A DNA stretch of 5,895 nt, taken from the NCBI GenBank assembly GCA_027618625.1, contig JAQCER010000257.1, positions 1 to 5,895 of the forward strand. Direction: 5' to 3'. The number at the start of each line of letters is the position of its first letter. Position 1 is the first letter of the stretch. Source of the stretch: Verrucomicrobiota bacterium. Its GTDB lineage: Bacteria > Verrucomicrobiota > Verrucomicrobiia > Verrucomicrobiales > DEV007. Below, in pieces: positions 1 to 5,692 of the stretch. Under the pieces are notes generated by a model. The model saw only the letters and a program-made list of their open reading frames with translations. It searched no databases and was not told the DNA's origin. The position numbers and the translations under genes are program-made.

Positions 1-2
1 GG

Positions 3-1082
3 GTTGGTCACTCGTTAAACGACGGCTCGTCGCGGGTAGCGGTATTAGTCGACCGCGCGGCAAAGTTGATGAGCCTGATTGCTAATTCCCTTACCCGGTA
101 TTCGCAGCAATTGTCGACCGTATCTGATAAGGCGGCCGAGGACTTGCATGCGCTGCAAGGTCTGATCGAGACCCAGACCGCCACGCTGACCGACACCGCA
201 TCGCTGGCTTACGGCGAATTGAGCGGCATCAGCAGCCAGCCAGGTGAAGGCTTGTCGGCGCTTGAACTGGCGGCCGAGCAGACCAAGGTCAGCATGGCGA
301 GTGTTACGGCCGATGTGGGCGCCGGAACTGATGCCGTCAATCGGGCGGCAACCGCAGCGGAATCTAGGGTACGGGCCTTGTCGAAATTACTTGACGAGCG
401 GACTCGTCAGGTTGCCGCGACGTCAGACCAATCTGCCAAGCGCCTCGAGCGCGTGGCCGAGCTGCTCCGCCAGGGCATGGATCAGTCGTCTGAACGGGCA
501 AGCCAGATTGTCGCATCCGTGGAGCAGGGCTCGCAGAACCTGTACGAACGCCTACAGGCCCTAAGCGCGGTATTTGCGCATTCGGAAGGCGCTTTTGATC
601 AACTGTCCGATACGCTTGAGGAGCGCGGCCGTGTCCTCGGCGATGTGTCCGACCGCGCGGTTGAGAGGGTGACTCAATGGGACCGTGTGCTGCGCTCTCG
701 GACCGAAGCCCTGGCCCGTGCCAGCACCGATATTCAGGGTCATGCGCGCGGCGTCAGCCGAGCGATGGAGGAGCAGACCCGTAACCTGCGGTCGACGTCG
801 CAGCACGCTACAGCGATCCTGGCCGATCTTAAGGGGTCACTCGATCACGCCGAACAAAATGTATTCTTCCGCAATGCCGCGTTTGTTATGGAACGCCTAC
901 AATCCTTGGGTGTCGACATGATGCGCGGGCTCGAGACAGTCGTTTCCGACGATGACTGGCGGCGCTTCACCAGCGGCGACAAAGGTGTGTTCGTGCGCAA
1001 GCTGCGGGGCTTCCGGGAAAAGGCGAAGCTCGCCCACATTCGCGAACGGTTCCAGCAGGTTTGGCAAGCTACCTGCGATTGA
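3..1082 (+). CDS. Large coiled-coil repeat protein, C-terminal part (5' partial, 3' end probably truncated)
   Basis: The frame is open to the left edge, with no stop from position 3, so the first possible start in view (TTG at 66) is probably internal and the real gene begins outside the window. The visible ~360 residues are almost all Ala/Gln/Glu/Arg/Ser-rich helix with heptad-like spacing and no membrane segment, as in long alphaproteobacterial coiled-coil proteins often named kinesin-like or compared with the polarity factor TipN. The end carries what I recall as that group's conserved C-terminal block: FFRNAAFVMERLQSLGVDM, then DDDWRRFTSGDKGVFVRKL, then HIRERFQQ (codons 1035-1058). Relatives usually continue about 60 residues past this point with an EFRxYVxRYxxxFE-like segment. 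Here the frame ends after VWQATCD, inside DNA that is antisense to the ATPase gene. It is clearly richer in G+C (one hand-counted 60-base stretch, 421-480, is 70%) than the transporter genes. A structural or polar-scaffold role is inference; I give no gene name. Confidence 0.75.
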   Translation, partial: VGHSLNDGSSRVAVLVDRAAKLMSLIANSLTRYSQQLSTVSDKAAEDLHALQGLIETQTATLTDTASLAYGELSGISSQPGEGLSALELAAEQTKVSMASVTADVGAGTDAVNRAATAAESRVRALSKLLDERTRQVAATSDQSAKRLERVAELLRQGMDQSSERASQIVASVEQGSQNLYERLQALSAVFAHSEGAFDQLSDTLEERGRVLGDVSDRAVERVTQWDRVLRSRTEALARASTDIQGHARGVSRAMEEQTRNLRSTSQHATAILADLKGSLDHAEQNVFFRNAAFVMERLQSLGVDMMRGLETVVSDDDWRRFTSGDKGVFVRKLRGFREKAKLAHIRERFQQVWQATCD

Positions 1083-1937
1083 GATTAGTGGGGGACGTTC
1101 CTCGTTCTCCTCTGGCATTCTTGGAAAAGCATTGTGTAATCCGATTGTGTATGGATGACGCGGCCGGACCAAGACTTCAACGACTGGTCCCTTCTCGACA
1201 ATCTGACCGGCGTACATAACTGCGACTTCGTCGCAGTTTTCAGCTACGAGGCCGATGTCATGTGTCACCAAGATCATTGAACGGTGGAGCAGGTCCTGAA
1301 CCTTGCGGAGACGTGACATGATTTGGTCCTGCATGATTGGGTCCAAGGCTGTGGTTGGCTCGTCTGCGAGAAGCAGGCCTGCGTTCAGGCTCAAAGCCAT
1401 GGCAATAACCGCTCGTTGCTTCATGCCGCCACTGAATTGATGCGGAAACTCTCTCAGTCGCTGTGTGGGAAGCCCTACCAACGCGAACAGGGACTCGGAA
1501 CGGCGCCAGGCGGTAGCGTAGTCGACATCCTCATGAGCCCGAATTGATTCGACAATCTGATCGCCAACACGAATGACCGGATCGAGCGCATTCATCGCGC
1601 CTTGTGTGATCAGCGCGATCTGGTTCCAGCGAACGTGGCGAAGGGAACGGCTGTCCATGCCCAGGACATCGATGCCGTCCAACAGCACCCGGCCCTCCGT
1701 GCGGGAGCTTTCCGGCAATAATCGCAAAAGCGCCTTGATCACTGTACTCTTGCCACAACCAGACTCTCCCACAAGCCCAAGTACCGATCCTGGCCGGACA
1801 TCGAATGATATACCAGCAACAGCGTGGAATGGACCGAAATTAGTATGATATACTACCTTTAGTTCTTTCACTGATAAATGAATAGGCTGCTTGCTATTGA
1901 GCCGTCTGTCAAAGTCGCTCTCCGCTGCTTCATCCAT
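897..1937 (-). CDS. Oligopeptide-type ABC transporter ATP-binding protein (DppD/OppD-like), C-terminus replaced
   Basis: This is the cytoplasmic ATPase that powers the permease pair encoded just upstream. All nucleotide-binding motifs are present: Walker A GESGCGKST (residues 57-65), Q-loop Gln112, signature FSGGMKQR (168-175), Walker B LLLADEPT (188-195), D-loop ALD (197-199) and switch His226 in LVTHD. The family-specific tail HPYTIGLHNAFPR (261-273) and ISIAGSLPNLLEP (285-297) follows. The tail should then continue with a Cys-containing GCRFxPRC-type motif. Instead, residues ~298-346 are simply the antisense translation of the coiled-coil gene and resemble nothing in the family. The start is the ATG at 1937, 1 nt after the dppC-like stop, with an AAGAAGGA ribosome site 6 nt upstream (1944-1951). 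The catalytic core should fold, but the C-terminal region that helps define the OppD/DppD subfamily is lost. No DppF partner is encoded in view. Assignment to the family is secure; the substrate is unknown. Confidence 0.93.
   Translation of the reverse strand: MDEAAESDFDRRLNSKQPIHLSVKELKVVYHTNFGPFHAVAGISFDVRPGSVLGLVGESGCGKSTVIKALLRLLPESSRTEGRVLLDGIDVLGMDSRSLRHVRWNQIALITQGAMNALDPVIRVGDQIVESIRAHEDVDYATAWRRSESLFALVGLPTQRLREFPHQFSGGMKQRAVIAMALSLNAGLLLADEPTTALDPIMQDQIMSRLRKVQDLLHRSMILVTHDIGLVAENCDEVAVMYAGQIVEKGPVVEVLVRPRHPYTIGLHNAFPRMPEENEERPPLISIAGSLPNLLEPFANVGELRLFPEAPQLAHEHTFVAAGEAPPVIVGNDCLEPAHHVDTQGL
1044..1061. other. Probable recombination or assembly junction
   Basis: Family-like sequence of the plus-strand coiled-coil protein ends with RERFQQ (1041-1058). 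Family-like sequence of the minus-strand ATPase ends with NLLEP (1061-1047). The two therefore meet with an overlap of about 12 bases, and beyond it each gene only reads the antisense of the other. The overlap could be the microhomology used in the joining event. The exact breakpoint is an estimate based on remembered family patterns. Confidence 0.6.
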
Positions 1938-1938
1938 C

Positions 1939-2847
1939 TCAGGTCCTTCTTAGTCTGGGATTGGTTTGTTCTTCGAAAGCGCGGCCAATTAGATAAAGCG
2001 ATGAAATGAGCATCACTAGTGCGATTGAGGGAGGCACCACCCACCACCAAGCGCTTCTTAGGTTGCCACTGGAGAATGCTGTATTGAGCATTTGTCCCCA
2101 ACTGGTCACCGAGGGGTCTCCAAGGCCGATGAAACTGAGGCTCGCTTCTGTGAGGATGGCAAAGGCTACAGACATCGTCACCCATAAAAATACCACTCGA
2201 AATACATTGGGCAGTACATGCCTAAAAATAACATGGAAATGCGACGCTCCTGCCGCCCGCGCCCACTTCACATAAACTCGTTCCCGTTCTGTCAGAACGG
2301 CCGATCGAATGATTCGCGCACCGTTTCGCCAGAACAATAGAGCGATAACTAGAATGATGTTGTTTAGGCTTGGCCCCAGTAGTCCAACGGCTACGATAGC
2401 GAATGGCAATGTCGGAATGGAGAGTGCAACATCGGTAATACGCATGAGTACATCGTCGATGAAGCCACCGAAGTAGCCAGATATAAGGCCGAACAGTGTC
2501 GAGATAATGCCGACCGCAATTGCGCCCAGCCCGCCAACGATAAACGCAACTCTGAACCCGACGATAAATTGTGAGAAGACATCATGCCCAAACGTAGTGG
2601 TGCCGAGGTAGTGCTCACTCGACGGAAGTTGCAACCTCAGCAGTCGCCCCTCTGGCGTGAGGGCTGCTTCATAGGGTGGATGCGTCGCAATCCATGGGGC
2701 AAATATAGCAATGCCCGCAAATACTCCGACCACGACCAGACCAGCCAACGCAAACCGGTCGCGAAGTAGCATTGTAAGTGGATCAAGAAACCAGCCGAAC
2801 ATTCGCGGCGAAGTTATATCCTGTTTGTCTTGTACGGTCACAGACAT
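1939..2847 (-). CDS. ABC transporter permease, DppC/OppC-like
   Basis: This is one of the two inner-membrane subunits forming the translocation pore (BPD_transp_1 family), 302 residues from the chosen start. Family landmarks in order: cytoplasmic N-tail; first membrane helix ~33-52; periplasmic loop ending HYLGTTTFGHDVFSQ (79-93), the usual entry to the transport domain; helices around 100-124, 136-165, 213-235 and 265-289; the EAA coupling loop KWARAAGASHFHVIFRHVLP (194-213), which docks on the ATPase; and SFIGLGDPSVTSWGQML (228-244). Length and motifs are normal and nothing is missing. An in-frame ATG at 2889 would add 14 residues, but it lies inside the upstream permease and has no ribosome site. 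The ATG at 2847 is 7 nt after the upstream stop and follows a modest GTGAGA. The stop is followed after one base by the ATPase start, so translational coupling is likely. Confidence 0.94.
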   Translation of the reverse strand: MSVTVQDKQDITSPRMFGWFLDPLTMLLRDRFALAGLVVVGVFAGIAIFAPWIATHPPYEAALTPEGRLLRLQLPSSEHYLGTTTFGHDVFSQFIVGFRVAFIVGGLGAIAVGIISTLFGLISGYFGGFIDDVLMRITDVALSIPTLPFAIVAVGLLGPSLNNIILVIALLFWRNGARIIRSAVLTERERVYVKWARAAGASHFHVIFRHVLPNVFRVVFLWVTMSVAFAILTEASLSFIGLGDPSVTSWGQMLNTAFSSGNLRSAWWWVVPPSIALVMLISSLYLIGRAFEEQTNPRLRRT

Positions 2848-2854
2848 GCTGTTC

Positions 2855-3820
2855 TCACTTATAAACGACACGAGGGTCGAGCTTGCCATATGTTAGATCT
2901 GCGGCGAGATTTGCGAGCACGATCATGACCGCGAGTAAGAAAAACGCCGCCTGCGCCACAGGATAATCTTGCCGTGTCACCGCAAGTACAAGTTCACGGC
3001 CAATACCGGGCCAGCTGAAGACGATTTCAATCACAACAATACCTGCGATCGTCTCAGCAAGCGCCGGAAATAACCATGTAATCAGTGGAAGTAGAGAGTT
3101 TCTACCTGCGTGCCACGCGACGCGCTGGTCTGATACGCCCTTCGCACGAACGAGTTCAATGTAATCTTCGGTACGGTTTTCAACGACTCCGCTCCGCATA
3201 AGAAGGAGATTTTCGGGAATAAAATATATTATTACGGCTAATAGAGGCAATATTAAGTGTATGAAAAAGTTGAAGTTCAAGTAGCGCATCACGCCAGTTG
3301 CACCGCCGGAGTCGCCCATTCCAAAACCAGGTAGCCAACCCAACCAGCTGGAAAAGACTGCCAGCAAAGCGATGCCAATAATGAAGCTTGGAGTGCCACG
3401 AATGATGGTTGCGATCAGGATGCCGCCTCGTTCTACTGCACCACCGCGACGGGCCCACCCGACGACCATACCCAGCGTTGCGCCGATCAGTGCCCCAAGC
3501 AGCAACCCAGGAACAGCAATCCACAGAGTGTTGACAATGCGCGGCAGCAACACATCCCAGACCGGTGCCCGGTAAAAGAAAGAGTTTCCGAAATCTCCGA
3601 CGAGGAGACCTCCCATATACCGGAGATACTGCTCCCAAAGCGAACCTGTTAGTCCCCAACGCTCGAGTAGCGCCTGTCGTGCCTCTTCAGATATTCCTCT
3701 TTCAACCAACATCACCGTAGGATCTGACGGCACGATTCGGAACATAAAGAACATGATCGTTGATACGATAAAGACCACAAGCATAGACTGCGCCAGTCGC
3801 CGCAATATATATCCACGCAT
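2855..3820 (-). CDS. ABC transporter permease, DppB/OppB-like
   Basis: This is the second pore-forming inner-membrane subunit, 321 residues. It opens with the family's standard MRGYILRRL start leading into helix 1 (~10-29). The periplasmic region holds RIVPSDP (28-34) and GDFGNSFFYRAPVWDVLLPR (75-94). Further helices lie around 98-120, 133-160, 186-206, 246-270 and 291-310. The EAA coupling loop is ELVRAKGVSDQRVAWHAGRN (222-241), and the conserved FSWPGIGREL (268-277) and closing DLTYGKLDPRV (308-318) are present. I chose the ATG at 3820 because AGAGGA (3829-3834) sits 8 nt upstream and the protein then begins as relatives do. An in-frame GTG at 3853 would add 11 residues without a ribosome site. 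The gene follows the SBP gene after about 90 nt containing a strong hairpin, and precedes the other permease by 7 nt. Function in the importer is secure, substrate unknown. Confidence 0.94.
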   Translation of the reverse strand: MRGYILRRLAQSMLVVFIVSTIMFFMFRIVPSDPTVMLVERGISEEARQALLERWGLTGSLWEQYLRYMGGLLVGDFGNSFFYRAPVWDVLLPRIVNTLWIAVPGLLLGALIGATLGMVVGWARRGGAVERGGILIATIIRGTPSFIIGIALLAVFSSWLGWLPGFGMGDSGGATGVMRYLNFNFFIHLILPLLAVIIYFIPENLLLMRSGVVENRTEDYIELVRAKGVSDQRVAWHAGRNSLLPLITWLFPALAETIAGIVVIEIVFSWPGIGRELVLAVTRQDYPVAQAAFFLLAVMIVLANLAADLTYGKLDPRVVYK

Positions 3821-3828
3821 ATTTGGTT

Positions 3829-3834
3829 TCCTCT
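3829..3834 (-). promoter_or_regulatory. Ribosome binding site deciding the DppB-like start
   Basis: AGAGGA on the minus strand lies 8 nt before the ATG at 3820. The longer alternative start (GTG at 3853) has no comparable site, so this motif decides the start. Confidence 0.7.
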
Positions 3835-3871
3835 TCGCAGTTGGGTCGGGCACGATGGATCATTGTGAAGA

Positions 3872-3896
3872 CGCCGGGAGCGTGAACGCCCCGGCG
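3872..3896 (-). terminator. Intercistronic stem-loop between SBP and permease genes
   Basis: On the minus strand CGCCGGGGCG, loop TTCA, CGCTCCCGGCG form a stem of ten G:C-rich pairs with one bulged base. It lies 14 nt after the SBP stop codon. No U-run follows, so it is unlikely to be a full intrinsic terminator. Such hairpins after a binding-protein gene commonly stabilise its mRNA or attenuate read-through, giving more SBP than permease; that role is inferred. Confidence 0.6.
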
Positions 3897-3910
3897 ACCT
3901 CGCAGCAAGA

Positions 3911-5557
3911 TCAGTTCGGAGGCATATGCAGTCGCCCTGAAGAATCCCAGCCGTAGCCAGCGTCAGCGAGAATGGCGCGCGCAGCATCAACATCGAACTC
4001 GATCTGCTCAATATCAGAATTATGCCAAACTCCCAGCGCGCTCGGAACCGGCCCTTCAGAGGCAACCGTGCCGAAACCCTGCCAACCTTCAATTACCACC
4101 CGCTGTTTGTTGGTCGCGGTCCGGAGTGCCCTGCGAAACGCGACATCCGAAAAGGGTGCTTTTTCATTGTTCAACCAAGTGAACATTGTCGAGTGTGAAG
4201 GAACTTCCATGAAGTTAAGAAAGTCATTCTGGCGGGCAAGATCATCCATTGTCGCTACGGGAAGGACGGTAGTTGCAATGTCGCCGGTGCCGTCAAGCAT
4301 CGCCGCACGGATGGCGTCGGCCTGGCCCAGTGCCAGTCGCCGGAGGCCGTCGTATTCCGGTGCATTGAAGTGATCAGTGTTTGTTTCAAGTTCGTGGATC
4401 TCGTTTACCCGCCAAGTCTTGAACTTGAACGGCCCACTTCCCACCACGGCGTCCGCAGCAACAATGTCCCATTCAACAGCATTTTCAGGAGCGTTCTGCC
4501 AAACGTGCTCAGGCAAAATGAACAGGTATGTCAGAACGGTGACTTCAAACGCTGCATCGGCGTCCTTGAGGTTAATATCGAAGGTATAGTCGTCGACTTT
4601 CTCCGCTCCTTCAAGGTTGCCGATACGGGATGACATTGCAGCCGGCTTCCATTGAAGAAGACTGTTTATGGTAAACACAGCGTCGTCGGCGTTCACCTTT
4701 TCACCGTCGTGGAAGGACATATCTTCGCGAAGCTTTATGCGGACCGTTGTATCATCGACCCATTCCCACGACTCTGCAGCCCAAGGCACCGTCTCTCCGC
4801 TCGAGTTGTTTTTGGCAAAGGTATCGAAAATATATCTGAGCCAACCAACTGCGCCTTCTTCTGCCAGAGGATTGTATGTACTGACATCCTCAAAGTAGGC
4901 CCAGTCCAGCCAGCGATCATCGGTAAGGGGCCGAGCCGCAAGCCACGGATTTACTAGCGCCTCATGCGCCGCAACCGGCTCAGGACTCGTTACGTTTTCC
5001 CATTTGTCACTATTATAGAGAATTCCGTAGGTGCGATTGATAACGGGCCAGAAGGGCATCTCTTCCACAAACATTTCCTGTAGCTCATGCACTGCTTCGA
5101 TACGCTCGTCCCGATCAATCATTGATCGCTGGGAGATGGCGAACTCTGTGTACTCTTCATTGCAAAATTTAGAGCCGTTGCGACGTTGGCCGCACGCCGC
5201 GATGTCATACACCCAGTAGGCAGGATCTACTCGGTCAGGGTCGGCACCAACGGTGAAGACTCCAATATCCTCCAGTTGTCCACCGACAATGTACTGCGAC
5301 ACGAAGGTGGAGAATTGAACCGGTACCAGCTGAAGGCTAATACCAAGCTTAGTCCACTCATCTGCGAGTGCTCGAGCCGATTGCTCGAATTCGGGCCCCA
5401 TGTCAGCTGCGTAATAAACCACGCTTAAGTCGGGTACCGGCTCTCCAAGATCTGCATCTTGCCCGTAGGCTGCTCCCGCCACCAGAAGGCCTGACAGACT
5501 GGCAACTCGTCCAACGGATCGTCCAACGGATGACGGCCACTTTTTTAGATCAAACAT
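3911..5557 (-). CDS. Periplasmic substrate-binding protein of the SBP_bac_5 (DppA/OppA) family with circularly permuted domain order
   Basis: This is the solute receptor for the adjacent importer, 548 residues. A Sec signal peptide (1-32: basic KKW and two Arg, hydrophobic LSGLLVAGAA, likely cleavage AYG/QDA) is followed by a segment that is C-terminal in ordinary family members. It comprises LSVVYYAAD (44-52), ADEWTKLGISLQLVPV (65-80), the GADPDRVDPAYW region (104-115), FCNEEYTEF (131-139), RDERIEAVHELQEMF (149-163), EMPFWPVI (166-173) and YNSDKWENV (181-189). A linker around 190-215 leads to the normally N-terminal half: STYNPLAE (226-233), AESWEWVDDTTVRIKLRE (261-278), FHDGEKVNADDAVFT (282-296), VGSGPFKFKTW (372-382), FTWLNNEKAPFSDVAFRRAL (459-478), and finally AARAILADAGYGWDSSGRL (525-543), where the chain ends. 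Each landmark occurs once, so this is one rearranged domain, not a duplication. Cys122 and Cys132 may form a disulfide. The start at 5557 has AAGGGAGGA 6 nt upstream. Ligand unknown (peptide, oligosaccharide or opine-like). Confidence 0.92.
   Translation of the reverse strand: MFDLKKWPSSVGRSVGRVASLSGLLVAGAAYGQDADLGEPVPDLSVVYYAADMGPEFEQSARALADEWTKLGISLQLVPVQFSTFVSQYIVGGQLEDIGVFTVGADPDRVDPAYWVYDIAACGQRRNGSKFCNEEYTEFAISQRSMIDRDERIEAVHELQEMFVEEMPFWPVINRTYGILYNSDKWENVTSPEPVAAHEALVNPWLAARPLTDDRWLDWAYFEDVSTYNPLAEEGAVGWLRYIFDTFAKNNSSGETVPWAAESWEWVDDTTVRIKLREDMSFHDGEKVNADDAVFTINSLLQWKPAAMSSRIGNLEGAEKVDDYTFDINLKDADAAFEVTVLTYLFILPEHVWQNAPENAVEWDIVAADAVVGSGPFKFKTWRVNEIHELETNTDHFNAPEYDGLRRLALGQADAIRAAMLDGTGDIATTVLPVATMDDLARQNDFLNFMEVPSHSTMFTWLNNEKAPFSDVAFRRALRTATNKQRVVIEGWQGFGTVASEGPVPSALGVWHNSDIEQIEFDVDAARAILADAGYGWDSSGRLHMPPN
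5507..5531 (-). repeat. 12-bp tandem repeat in the signal-peptide coding region
   Basis: The plus-strand unit CGTCCAACGGAT occurs twice in direct tandem (5508-5519 and 5520-5531), extended by a T on the left. It is in frame and encodes SVGR-SVGR at the basic end of the SBP signal peptide, so one copy could have arisen by slippage. Confidence 0.9.
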
Positions 5558-5563
5558 GAATAT

Positions 5564-5572
5564 TCCTCCCTT
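5564..5572 (-). promoter_or_regulatory. Strong ribosome binding site of the SBP gene
   Basis: AAGGGAGGA on the minus strand ends 6 nt before the ATG at 5557. It fixes the start of the SBP gene, and so shows that the rearranged domain order begins with a proper translation start and signal peptide. Confidence 0.8.
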
Positions 5573-5633
5573 GCCGAATGCACCCGCCCGTCATGATGAC
5601 GGATGGCCGCCCCTTTAATGGGTCGACGATTGA

Positions 5634-5662
5634 AGGTTTGTATACAAATATTTGTCTGTCAA
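5634..5662 (-). promoter_or_regulatory. Putative sigma70-type promoter of the transporter operon
   Basis: On the minus strand TTGACA (5662-5657) is a perfect -35 hexamer. A 17-nt spacer would place the -10 at 5639-5634 (AAACCT), which is a poor match. The better-looking TATACA lies only 12 nt away. The spacer is filled by the two palindromes, so a bound regulator would cover the promoter. The -35 is clear, the -10 is not. Confidence 0.4.
5637..5655 (-). promoter_or_regulatory. Two overlapping 12-bp palindromes, probable operator
   Basis: TTTGTATACAAA (5637-5648) and ACAAATATTTGT (5644-5655) are both perfect palindromes and share five bases. They lie directly beside a consensus -35 hexamer, about 80 bases upstream of the SBP start. 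The core TTGTATACAA resembles operators of FadR-subfamily (FCD) GntR regulators, which often control solute-uptake operons in alphaproteobacteria. The regulator class is inference, and no regulator gene is present in the window. Confidence 0.55.
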
Positions 5663-5692
5663 GAACCAACTTACCCTACATTCGCTATCATT

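Noticed and set aside
561..806. Minus-strand open frame inside the coiled-coil gene
   Set aside because: Long antisense frames are expected in G+C-rich coding DNA, and the translation resembles nothing.
1841..1855. Inverted repeat TAGTAT-GAT-ATACTA as an operator
   Set aside because: It lies inside the conserved N-terminal coding region of the ATPase (VVYHTN) and is probably chance.
2848..2889. Longer DppC-like protein from ATG at 2889
   Set aside because: It would overlap the upstream permease by 35 bases without a ribosome site, and the extra residues do not resemble the family.
3215..3260. A+T-rich patch as a promoter or origin element
   Set aside because: It encodes a hydrophobic membrane helix of the permease (LLAVIIYFIP), which explains the composition.
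3180..3659. Minus-strand 159-codon open frame inside the DppB-like gene
   Set aside because: It is a shifted frame of a well-supported permease gene, and its translation is Arg/Trp/His-rich with no recognisable motif.
3821..3853. Longer DppB-like protein from GTG at 3853
   Set aside because: There is no ribosome site there, while ATG at 3820 has AGAGGA at good spacing and gives the family's usual first residues.
3972..4373. Plus-strand 133-codon open frame opposite the SBP gene
   Set aside because: It is the antisense shadow of strongly conserved SBP sequence and has no motif or ribosome site that I can see.
3911..5557. Explanation of the SBP as a frameshifted or duplicated ordinary gene
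   Set aside because: The frame is unbroken from signal peptide to stop, every family landmark occurs once only, and the ~57 bases before the next gene's earliest possible start cannot hold a normal C-terminal segment.
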